This document shows positions 36,101 through 47,625 of a stretch of 64,000 bases of DNA, in pieces. The notes beneath the pieces were generated by a model. The model had not been told where the DNA came from. It saw nothing but the letters and a program-made list of their open reading frames with translations, and searched no databases. The translations under genes and the position numbers were made by a program. The stretch is from positions 2,437,843 to 2,501,842 of the forward strand of contig JAEMBT020000003.1 of NCBI GenBank assembly GCA_018873245.2. The letters run 5' to 3'. Position 1 is the first letter of the stretch, and the number at the start of each line of letters is the position of its first letter. Origin of the DNA: Archegozetes longisetosus (lineage: Eukaryota > Arthropoda > Arachnida > Sarcoptiformes > Trhypochthoniidae).

Positions 36101-39100
36101 AAAAAATTTACTTAAAGCAGTCAAACATCTATTAAAAGACTCATAAATGGTAATGAAGAGATAATCTTTGAAAAGAATTCTTTCGTCCATCATTTATGAG
36201 ATGAATTTCATCGCATGACTACTAGATATTAAACGAAATATTTTACTAGAATTATATTTTAGAATTTGCCAAATTTACCAATTTTGAAATTTAGGATCGA
36301 GGAAGATGTAAGCAAAACCAAATATATTTCGTATTCTACAGATAAAGAAGATTATCTCTCATAATAAAGCTTAGTGATAAGGGAACTAATTAGTATTCAG
36401 ATAGAAAATTGATGCCTCACGATTCAGGTGCACACTTATCAAATGTTGACCAGACTTGAAGTGAGTTGCCCTTAAATTTAGCAGAATAAGATTAGACTTT
36501 CAGCTGCAGCTATCGTCTTTTTATTTCGTTTTAAAATTTATGACGGAAAACATTATTAGTTCTTCTTTTGAATAACAATAATTTTAAATTTTCATTAGTT
36601 TTGACGCACAATTCAATATTATGTCTATTGAGTCTTCTGCCACAAGACAAGATGCTTTTCCTATATAATAATTTTATTCAACTGTAATAGAGCTCTTTTA
36701 AATTACGTTAAACTTCACTATATTTTAAGTGGAAGTTAAAGTTTTTTGACAAACTTTTAATAATAAAAATAGGGAACGATAAAAGCAATTTTTAATATCA
36801 ATAAAAAAATGCAATTTTGAATCGCTTCTAAACATTTGTGAATAATCAATACTTATATTGAGATTTTGAATTAACAAGTCTCACTATCGATATTGAACTC
36901 ATATTCCGCACCCTTAGAGCGAAAAAACTACTTAAGATTTTCTGACAATCTAATTATTTGAACTATATTTCTAGTTTATTTTGAGAGATCGTAGAGATTA
37001 GTGCAATCAAATTTTTTAACTTGAGAGAAAACTTTCAAAATAGTTTAAGTGAAATCAACTAAGTCTTTGAGTATTGATAAGTGTTATACCACTTACGCAT
37101 TTTAATGCCTATATAATTAAGAATTTATCTCAAATATCAATCTTAAACTTAAAAAATGAAATATTCTATTCGTTGGAGTGACTCTTAGAAGAAGTGTGAT
37201 CACTTGTTCGAAAGCAATTACAGTGAAATACGTATTTAAATAGCATTTTATTTTTATACTTATTTTACGTGTGAGAACAACTATTAGTTGAGTGCGTCAT
37301 TCAACGCAAATAATAGTAATACAGGAAAAATTTCAAAATCAAACAATAAACCAATTTGATTCTACCTAAAAACAAGTCGCCTCAAAATTGAAAAACTTCT
37401 CAATTGCTTCAATATTATTTAGAAGATAATAGTTATGATTCTTAAAAAAAAAGTTGATATGATTGTTCTATTTATCAGGAGTTGCTTCGCCCACTATTGT
37501 ATTGTTTATTAACCATAAAGTCTTAGATAGTATTATTCACCAGCATATTAACAAGAAGTCTCAAATTTTAGTATTATTAAGACTTTTAACCGTGAAAACT
37601 AGTACTGAATAGAAAAAAGGTCAGACTGTATTATAAAACAGTAAAACATTGTTTGACTAGTGGTGTTCAAAAATTTAAAATAACATAATAAATGAATGCC
37701 TTAATTAATATCACTCAAAGGAATGAGGGAAGAATAGAGACGATGAGAAGTGAATCTAATTGGTGCCAATTTATTTACATCCTAGATCTGAAGACAGCAA
37801 CTCACATAACAAGCAGACGTTAAGATTTCGTTTTAAAAGCTACATTCAACTTATGGTTCAATAATAATTGAAGATTTGTGTCATTAATAAAATGCACTTT
37901 AGGATCGTCTCTGGAAAATTCTCATTTCAGCTCATTACAAGTTTAGTTTAATAAATAAAAATTTATGAATCATGTTAGACTTCGAATAAGTGAATGGATT
38001 TAGTAGTTTAATAAATGTTCGTAAGAAACTCTACCCATGAGCCTAAAAAAGTAAGGCTTATTGGCTTTTTATGATAGCGTTTATGTATTTTTGCCGTTTT
38101 ATCTCGAGTCATAAATATAGGAATGGGTTAAGCGTATTGAAGTCTGCAGTTATTTATAAAACATTTATGTAAAACACGTTTAAATGGCATAGATTTGAGG
38201 AACTAGTATTTCGTATTTTCAAACGTTATTAAAAAGTCATACTGAGGCAAATTGATTGGCATTTGCAACAACTCAAGTATGTTCAGACAGTAATTCCATG
38301 TCTTAAACATTATCTTAAAGATTATCGAATATTTTCAGATTCTATCGTACAGTATTAGTACTAAAATAGTAGCGGTGGTTTTTAAATTACAATAAAACAT
38401 GGAATCAGTCTGATTTATAAGCATTTATTTTGATTTTTATTGCATTGAATAAACTATTTATTTCCATTTAATGTTTCTAAAATGCAGGTTGAGGTAAACT
38501 ATTGAAAAAAATTACAATTACTTAGATTGAACTTCTTTTAAAATGATTGTTAAACGATTTATTGTTAAACTAACAATAAATAAGTCCAACAAATTTTGAT
38601 TTTTTCCATCTTTTTTTCGATCTCATTTCGATTAATCTTCAAACTACCGGTTTCGCAACATTTACTTTGACAGTAAAAAATACTTTTTTTAAAGAAAAAT
38701 TCAAGAAAACATTGTTTAAACAGTATTTAACAAAAGCACATAACTGTAAAAGTAGTTCGGATAAAACTTTCGGATAAGTAAATAGTAATTGTAGGAAACT
38801 TTTTCTTAAGCTTTTTTCGGCAAAAAGTTCTCACATAACGTTTCCATAAATTCATGAATTATTTCAGTTATAAATTTGATAAACACTAATAAACTGAATA
38901 ATTGTCCGAAAGAGAGAAATAAAAGACAATTGACCTAAAAATATAGCGAAAGTTCATACCATAAGACAACGAAAAGTTAACAAAGGGTAGCGAAACTATA
39001 AGTTAAACCGACAAAAGTTTTGTAAAAATAATCTTTTATTACAATAATTATTTTGATCCATAATGACAAGCAGTAAATAAGGCATGAGATTAGAAATAGT

Positions 39101-40679
39101 TGAAAGAAAATTGAATTGGATTGTGTGTAGAATTTGCAGTCTAGTACTGGATAAGAATTTACAAGCAATAAAAGTAATAAGGGTTCAGAATAGTAAATGG
39201 ACGTTTCGCATGTTTTATTTTCGCGCATAATTAACCATAAATATGTTCACCAATTATCATATATTAGTGCAAAACTTTTTTTGAGGCGAAAGTTTTGACT
39301 TTTTGTAATTGTATGAAACGTAGTGCCATTGTTCTCTGGTCATAATGAGTCAAATTTAATTAAATAAAACATTTATTATGCTAGAAAGTGTTTTAATTTA
39401 GATTTTATCTCAATAGTTAACATTACTGTTGTTTCGCAATAGACTAATAATAAACATTAGTTGAAATGGAGCGTTAAAATTAAAAATTGCTTATCTATTT
39501 AATTAAATCTGTTTCAAGTTCTGTTCGGTCTTTATGATTGCAAAAATTTCAAACTTAAGCTAAAAACTTGCCATCGTAATCACGTCTAGTTAATAATTAG
39601 AGTAGAGTCTTACATATTTCAGGAGTAACCCAAAGCTTAGATTATTTTAATTAGAAAAAAATCAAAACCGATTTTCAATTGCTCTCAGTCATAGTCTGAT
39701 CTGTCCTCATTTTTGCCAATATCAATGTTATCAAAATTTATTGATCACTCAGATTGAAAATTAAAAATCTAGGTATCATTAAATAGCGATAGATTTATTG
39801 ATTGTACCGGCACAAGTCAATGATAATTAACTAGTTTAATGTGATTTTTTCCATGTTTCACTCTAATTTTTCTATTTGAAAGCTGTTATAAGAAACTCAA
39901 TTTTTCAAAAATTGATTACTCGTCAAAAACTTGCACGTCTTCTGGAGTAACTTTCCTTTTGAGGGTCCAGATCATTGCTCTCTGACGTTCAAGACTTATT
40001 TTCAGATAATTAAGAACCTATTTTAGCATTCTTGCAAATTAAAAGAATAATTACTTATCAGATTATCAGTTAACAATTTCCTCAACAACGTAACGAAGAA
40101 TAGAGAATAATCAAAGCTAATTTCTATGTCGATTAAATTTTTTATGTTTGATTGCAATTTTTCTCTCCATAATAGCAACTTCTGGTTTTCCATTTGAATA
40201 AAAACTTCATATTTTCTCATTGAAAAAATGAACCAAAATTTTTTTGCGACCGATAAAAAGTATAAAAGTTTAGAGCCTTTTATCAGAAAAATCTCATTAA
40301 AAAACTTAATGCAAAAGTTGAAAAGTTTGAGTTCCGCGAAAAATTACTCCAGAAAAGAGGGTTCACTCTTGTTTTTAATAGATCAAAGAAGTTATAACTC
40401 CAGCACTAGAAGTAAAAATTTCATAAAAGTAAGGAAAACCAGGAGTTAAGGGTTGCTCTGAAGCATAGCACATAAAGTATTCTACAGTAGTATTAAATTA
40501 AATGAAGTAATGAGAAAATAGCTAACGAACTGACCTTCAAGCGAAAAGCTGATCAATTTATTAAGAAATCTCTTTTGGAAGAGAAATTAAATCCTTGAGA
40601 AGTATTTATTATTTTTTACGTGACAAAAGTTGTCGAGTCAGTGATTGAACAGAATTTTTCTTCCTCAGACGCAAAATCA
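33103..40679. other. Gene-poor stretch
   Basis: Two items stand out. At 34355-34272 (minus) 27 open, GC-rich codons follow an AAATTTTCAG acceptor (KKCQSARFKNAKPESMSC). At 35602-35351 (minus) 83 codons are open without an ATG at the head (HWFLKIEAKQVNGKHYLDSR, then GTGSLVYELMNVYMMC). Neither has a recognised family. The rest is featureless AT-rich DNA. Confidence 0.35.
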
Positions 40680-41094
40680 TCGACAATAAGCCAGCGAAAA
40701 ATTTTTTATTCCCAATAGTTTTCCTCCGACAATATTTTCAATTACTATATTTAGGTCTTTGACAGGGATTATGTGATGCAAAGCAAAACACACAGTAATC
40801 TCTTGTTTTTCACAACAATTTCGCGCAAACGGTCTGACACTTCCTGAACGGCAATGTCAGACAATTGAGACAATTCATGTCAATCTAATGTATCACTAGT
40901 TGTCACCTCTGCGGCTGAGCCTATGATCAAGTAGGAGACTAAATTTATTGCTATGAATGCTGTCCAAAGAAAGACATTTTTGTAGGAAAAGTTCCAAATC
41001 ACAATAAGAGCTTTTATATAGAATTTCTTACTTTTTCGATTCGAACTCGATGTCAATCTCAAATAACGGTTCAGATTTTGGCAGTTGTTCTACA
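40680..41094 (-). pseudogene. Candidate multi-exon gene segment or relic, membrane-like in one frame
   Basis: This minus-strand block is GC-richer and coding-like over 400 nt, but the model is ambiguous. Frame A (41084 down to 40784) has one TGA in about 100 codons. It contains a membrane segment (NVFLWTAFIAINLVSYLIIG) and an amphipathic helix (EVSDRLREIVVKNKRLL). A possible 63-nt intron, GTGACA...GTTCAG at 40906-40844, removes the TGA and leaves the frame intact. Frame B starts QLPKSEPLFEIDIEFESK, has donor GTAAGA at 41031 and a 72-nt intron to CAG at 40960, continues NKFSLLLDHRLSRRG, and through the same 63-nt intron reads on as SVRPFARNCCEKQEITVCFA to TGA at about 40677. No family is recognised. 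Frame A is the more natural protein. A small membrane-receptor gene or its relic is possible. Confidence 0.3.
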
Positions 41095-44000
41095 CCGTAA
41101 AACCCGAAAACCGTATAAAACTGTCTTGTATTTCAGTTCTGAAGTTTATTTTGAATTTTTAATCAGAGTTGCTTTAGTTGAAATGCCAATAAAAACTTTT
41201 TTATTATTCTCAATCAAATAATAGTATTTTCATATAAATGATTTCAATATTAAGTTGAAATAGTATTCTACCAGAACTGCAATCATATTAAAATTTGTTT
41301 CTACACATTAAAAACAAGTATGCTTTAAAATTACATTAAGTTAATAGAAGATAAACATAGCTTTTTTGTTCTCGTAAGCGGAGTCACTATATTGGAGAAC
41401 TTCAATCAACTTAAATGTAACGAAGAGTTTAAGCATAGAGTACAGTACGAGAGCTGACACGCAAATGCCTTGAAAGCGCTGGCGTTTCGTTAATGTCCTC
41501 TTATGTTACGAAACTCGCTGCGCACTCATGCTATGTCACTCTTTAACCAGATTTTCTATATATTGCACTAATTTGTGAGGCCAAAAACAAATCTGCGTAA
41601 GAAATTCTTTCCTCAATCCGTTTTTCAATAAAACTTTTTACTTCGAGTCATATTAATGCGTTTGCATGAAAATGCTATTAAGATATTTGTCTAGACTTAA
41701 CTTGTCGAATGTCTTCAAATGCCAAAAGCTATTAAATTTCAAAAATTATCAGACTCTTAAGTCTTTATCCTTATTTCTATTCAGGCTACTTTTTGTAGAT
41801 GGAAAATAATGCTAATTGTTCTTCCTATTCAAAAATTAAGTACAGTCTAATTCAAAAAAGCGTTTAGCTGATCGCTTACTAACATATCGGATATGAGTTC
41901 GTTTTCAGATGTCTTATGCCAAAGATTACGGAAAATAATTCGCAAGGAACTTTTATCTCTATGAAGATACGAACCACAAATCTAGAGTTCATTTTTACTT
42001 CGATCTATCACTTTAGAGTACAGGACAAACAAGACAAACATGAAATATCATATTTCATATAACGTTTTGATGATATGACTTCAGTTCACTTTATTATTCA
42101 ATCAAAACATGATTCGAAAAGCATTATTCGAATATATCTTTGAAATCGATGTTTGATAAGAAACTATATTTTGACAGATAAGGGGATTATCTCCTATTCG
42201 GCATTTTTACCAAGAGATCGGTTTAAAGCCTTTTGAATCTAGCTGTACAATTTCAGTTTAAAAACCTTTGATTTGGTATTGTATTGAAGGAAAGATCAGA
42301 AACTGTTTGTCAAAACGAATAATATAGACATTGAAATGAAACAAAGTTTAATCTACTTCATCAAAAGCTGAATAAAATAGGAAGCAATACAATCAATCAA
42401 AGGATTTATTCAATGAATGCATTTTTGAACTTTCTATTTAGAAAGTTATGGTCAATTTTAGTTAAATAATAGTTTTTCTATTTCCCGTATTTGATACTAT
42501 TGTTTGCATTTTTGAAATCTTGATTAAGCACTTGAGGTGTTCAACAACAACTTTAATTATGCCAAAAGTATAGTAATTTTACGTCTTATTTTGAAGAGTA
42601 ATTTCTTTCCTATTTGTTGTCAATCTGTTCGAAGAAATAGTATTCATATTGAAATTAGGTCTATATAGAGGTAACAATCGATTTAATCAAAACTAAGTTA
42701 TTATTGAGAATATTGTAATCGCTTTCATTCAAAAGGATGAGTAAACAACTTCTCGTACAAACATAGAGAACATTCAATTGTGGACAAGTAGGAAAACTTG
42801 TTTATCAACCGGAAAATCTCGTTACTTCTGTTTCCTATTGTATAGAACAGGATAAAAATTAACTCTCACTTTAAACGATGGCAAAAGACTAGAAGTTAAT
42901 TAAATTTTATTTCGTGTATAATACAAAAAAATTGATTTTCGGTTCTAGACATTATTTTCTTGAAAACTTAAGCGCAACTTTTTGTAGTTCTGTACCTGAA
43001 ATTGATAAAAATACCATTAATATGAGTGAACAGTTGCATCAATAGTCGAATATTGCATTATTACTCTGTTACCACAATAGCAACAGATTGTATGCAGTTC
43101 TCAATCTTTTTGGATAAGAATAAATGTTCAAATCTGCAACTGAAGCAAAATATTTTGCACCCAAATCGAGCCTGACTATCGCTGTTTGAGAATTAGAACT
43201 GTAATTAAATGATAGATTGGCACAAGATTTTATCACGTAATTAAACTTAGAATTAGTTAAACTATAATACTTTCTCGCTTGAAGACGAATCGATAAAATT
43301 TTCTAACTTAACTATAATGTGATTTGATTACCAGTTTTGAATTCTATATAAACAATCGATTATCTAATTTATCATAATTATTGTAATGATTACCTGATCT
43401 TTCATCCGATAAAATTCATGGTTCAACTTGAATCCATTATTCATTTGAAGCAAAGCATTTAAGCGGTCTCTTTTCGAAAGGTTTAGGTATTGATTAAACC
43501 TATTATAATGTTGCCTTTAAATTTGAAACGCTAAAAATTGAACTCAAATTTCGAAACAATTTCCAATTTGAAGTAACTATTCAAAGTGTTTGATTAATTA
43601 TTCAGTCAAAGAATTAAACAAATATGTTGTTTTACAGCATGATCTGATCTTAATTTTAAATTAGCTAAGTTTTTTTTATTTAAGTTCAAATTTAAGCTAA
43701 ACTAAAGTGACACGAGCACATTGGAATGGGATATCAGTCAATTTTCGTCGAGACAACACTGACTACAAGTACTTAAATACAAAAATGTAGAAGAAGAGCA
43801 TTCCAATTGATAAGTAATATTTCAATTAAGAGCTTCTAAACGTTAAAAAGCTTTTTTGAGGCTAAATTGATCCCTTTATTACTTTTCTGAATCTTAAGCT
43901 GAAAATTAAAAATTGATGCAAAGTGAAATAGTTTATTGTATTGGGTCATATTAGAATATTTAATAAGAATGCTTTTTTCGGCAAAAGGCTGAAATATTCT

Positions 44001-46445
44001 TAAAAGGGTCAACGCATTGAAATAAAGGTTTTGGATAAAATGTTTCTCGCTTTTGGGTTGGATTGAAAACTATACAAACTGTTATTTGTAGAAAACCATA
44101 TTTTATTTGAAAGAGCAATGACCATACTTCGAAGCAATCTTATTATGGTATGAAATTAGTTTTGTTTTATAAACCCTAGCAATTATTTCATAACCCAATA
44201 GAATAGTTTAATATATTGTTTCTTTATAAGTTTTATTTTGCGTTCAAATTGCAAAATATAATATAATTATACAGAGCATAAGCTATTTTATGACATACTA
44301 CTTATTTTGAATTTCATGTTTTCCAAATCGTGAAACTTTTTACATAATTGTGAATAAATTAATCCAAGTTTTATTATTGAAGTTCGAATAATCTTTTGAA
44401 TAAATATAAAATTATATTCAATGAACAGGAAATTCAATAGCGAAATGTAATTTTGAATTGAAAATATCAAATTTCCCAATGATGCAAATTGAACATTTTT
44501 GGTTCCCTTTTGTAAATGTGTTAAAACTTGTCGTTCATTGAATTTATCAAAAATGAACAACAAATTGTGATTCAACATTCCAGTCTTTAATACTTTGCTA
44601 GATTTAAATTTGAATGACCACATTGTGAACCTAATTTTTGAACTGTATAATTGAAACTTTAGTAAATGGTTGAGACAAATTGATTAGAAGTTTGAAAAAA
44701 TTGGAAAGCTTTCAAGATTTTAGTGTAATTTATTTGAAAATTTGAACTAGAGTTGAAGATACCCATAATTAAAATATGCTTAACTTGAATAGAGTTCTCA
44801 TCATAAATAATAGCAGTTTTATTAACTGCTAAATTTCCTACTAGTGTTCATAATAAATGAATAAGTTGTGCACATCAAACACATTACATGTTAATGTAAA
44901 TAAGTGTTATAATAAATGAGTTGCATAACAGATATTTATGGCTTTCAGTAAATCATATCAAAAGTCACCCCAAACTCTATTGATTTTGATTTCAACTGAA
45001 GGAATATCTGGAAATGCATTTATATTCAGACTGCTCTCAAAAATACATAAACATTAGAAAGAGAATGCAGAGAGAGAGAGAGAGAGAGAGAGAACCAAAT
45101 AGTAAACGATGACTATCCCAACATTAGACATGTCACAAAAACTTCATTTATAATAAAACGAATAACTTTTTTATGCAAAGGTCATCCGTTTCTTATATTC
45201 GCCGCACACTTTGTAGCGGTTTCGGATTCAGCTTTGGTTAAAAAATTTTTCTTTTCAGGAAAAGTTCCTTTGACTTAGAAATTTATAGCAGGATATAATT
45301 TGGTGTTGTCTTCGCGAGAAGATAAATTATTTGAAGTCAAGTTTGTTTGATAAGAGGAAAACTTGTTTAACGTTTTAATCAACTTGAATCCTTGTAATTA
45401 AAAATTATGAAATAATTAGAGCTCTAATACAAGCTTAATTAGAGTTTATTAAAATAATAAGAGGGAAAATAGGACACAATTGAACTGAATGTCAAGGTTA
45501 ACAAAAAATCATGGCTATTAGGGCTGAGAAAAGAGTAGCTAAGTTCAAGACTAATTATATTTTGTTTCTTGTATAAGTCATAATTATTGTCATCATTTTC
45601 GATATGCATTCATACGAAAAAAGGGAATGTAATACGACAAATCGCAGACTAAGCATAACTACTATTATTGGTGAATATTCATTGATGCGATCAATGCACT
45701 CGTAAGTCGTGTCTCAGATTTGATCTGAAACCAAAAAGAATAGTAAGTTATGACGAAGCGATCGCATGTACTGTACAACTTTGCCCACAAAAAATAAATG
45801 ATAACATCAATTCGATACAACTTTTTCAATATTCCGAAAGTTATGCCATTTGTTCGAATGCATCTAAAATATAGCCTTAAGTTTATTTTTTTCTTCGACA
45901 AAATTCAATATTACTGATGGATAATAAGATCATAGAAGGATGTTGTGAAAAAATATGTATATTGATGGCAAAATATATCACTTTTGTATCTGAAAAATGA
46001 ATACATTTCAGATATTTTGAACGTCAAACATAATTTCTTACTGTTCATGTTTTCAATCAAACTTCTGTCCTGAACATATTGAAAAATGTCGTACCTAATT
46101 CATTTGATTTGCATCAAATTTTAGGACAAATTTAATCAATTTAATCACTTAACTGTATGCAAATTATTTGATTCATTCCTAGAATTCTCATAATTTTGCC
46201 ATAAAATCAAAGATGTGGAGCAGTAAAATCATTTTAGGGTTCATTTATTGCTTTCATTAACAATTGAATCAAATAAAAGTTAATAGTTTTATGTTGAGCT
46301 CTGTTATTCAACTCATTTACTCAGTTCGCTTGCGTTTTATTATCATTAGACCGTAAAAGCTAAGCAATAACTTTACTTAAGATAATTGTTATTTGGTCAG
46401 AAAGTATTTAAAGGTAATGAGAATCTGTAACTGACAAAATTTCAG
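41095..46445. other. Gene-poor stretch
   Basis: A GC-richer patch at 41430-41545 reads on the plus strand as broken coding-like pieces (NQLKCNEEFKHRVQYES, then HANALKALAFR) with two stops, and holds a small hairpin (GTTTCGTTAA with TTACGAAAC). A 111-codon minus frame at 44288-44623 has no family. A GA tract lies at 45069-45093. The rest is featureless. Confidence 0.35.
45069..45093. repeat. (AG)n microsatellite
   Basis: A 25-nt AG run. Confidence 0.95.
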
Positions 46446-46561
46446 ATGGAATAAAAAACCCATTATTTTACATTTAACCAGCACACAGCAAGAGTCTTCA
46501 GATATTCAACAAAGTTTTCTCTATCAGTACATGGTGATGGACATATCAATTACTACCACCA
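46446..46561 (+). other. Candidate internal exon
   Basis: Acceptor AAAATTTCAG (ending 46445) and donor ACCA|GTAAGTTT (46561/46562) bracket 116 nt open in one frame (38 codons: LTSTQQESSDIQQSFLYQYM, then VMDISITTT). An 87-nt intron to an acceptor TTTTTCTTACATAAAG at 46648 would continue in phase for 26 codons (IEARIKLKFLKIINREFK) to TGA at about 46727. The opposite strand here is also open for about 105 codons, so at most one of the two readings is real. Confidence 0.28.
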
Positions 46562-46624
46562 GTAAGTTTAAGTCAAGTCAAATAGATTTCAAATATTTCA
46601 TATTCTAATTAATGAAATGCAAAT

Positions 46625-46930
46625 TTTGATTTTTTTTTCTTACATAAAGTTGAAGCGAGAATTAAATTGAAATTTTTAAAAATTATAAATAGAGAATTTA
46701 AAACTATTCGATATAGATCCAATGGTTGACGCAACAATTTAAAACAAGTTTTGTTTAAACTGATCTGTTGCCAATTATACCACAGAAGTATTATATCTAT
46801 GATCCGACACTTATTCAGGAAATCATTAATAAGGTACTGAACTTGTTTTTCAATTTCATTCAACTCTTTCAAAACAGAGTTATTTGACAAACAGCCAAAC
46901 AAACAGAGAGCAAAATAACATTAAATCTAC
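46625..46930 (-). other. Long open frame with helix-rich content
   Basis: On the minus strand about 100 codons are open from about 46930 to a GTAAGA donor at about 46639. The reading begins with a hydrophobic stretch (CYFALCLFGCL), then an amphipathic helix (SVLKELNEIEKQVQYLINDF), then WYNWQQISLNKTCFKLLRQP and a second hydrophobic stretch (LYRIVLNSLFIIF). There is no ATG. The alternation of membrane-like and helical parts resembles divergent multi-pass chemoreceptors, but no diagnostic motif is visible. It conflicts with the plus-strand exon model at 46446-46727. Confidence 0.27.
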
Positions 46931-47592
46931 CAAAGAGTTCAAGTCTCAGACACTTAAAGGGAAGAACTGAAGAAATATCGTTGACTGAATTTATTGATAT
47001 CCATTTTTTGTGCGTCCAAACACAATCTTAATGTCTGATACTTGAGTCCTAATAGAAAAAATCGAATTTCTATTAGGCTTCTCATAGCTATTATCACAAA
47101 CTTTGCCGACATTTAAGCTTTAAAAAAGAGACAAAAGAATTTATGTTAACTTTGCTTTAACTACTATCCTCTGCTCTTTATTTCTGTCAACGACTGACTA
47201 TTACATGAATTTATTGTGTCAATAATTAAAGTAAATGTTATTCTAAAGTTTCAATCAATTATGAACTTATTCTTGGCTTTCATTTGAGACACGCTCAAAC
47301 ACGAGAGAAAAGTTTGTCTTTTCTGAGAAAAAATCTCTTTTTCAATAGAACTAATGCATTAAAGTGTTAAAAATAGCTCAGATTTTAAATTAGAAAATAA
47401 AACATTATTTCTTTCCTGTTCTCTACCGAAAACTGAGTGAACGCTAAGAGGCTTTTCGTAAGACAGATATGAATAAGAAAATGGATCGCGTTTTGAAAAT
47501 TGCTCCAAAACAACGTTTTATTTGGTAAACAAAGAATGAATGATATGCTTTCGCACTACATGAAAAACAAATTTATCACATTAGCAGTTCTG

Positions 47593-47625
<33 letters not shown>

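Noticed and set aside
38977..39228. 83-codon minus frame with a Leu-rich start
   Set aside because: Hydrophobic reading of T-rich DNA, no splice support; frames of this size are expected by chance.
42048..42064. Perfect 17-nt palindrome TGAAATATCATATTTCA
   Set aside because: Short AT-rich palindromes occur by chance; no repeat copies or context.
44288..44623. 111-codon minus frame
   Set aside because: Very AT-rich, dominated by Phe, Ile, Asn and Lys, as chance frames are here; no family.
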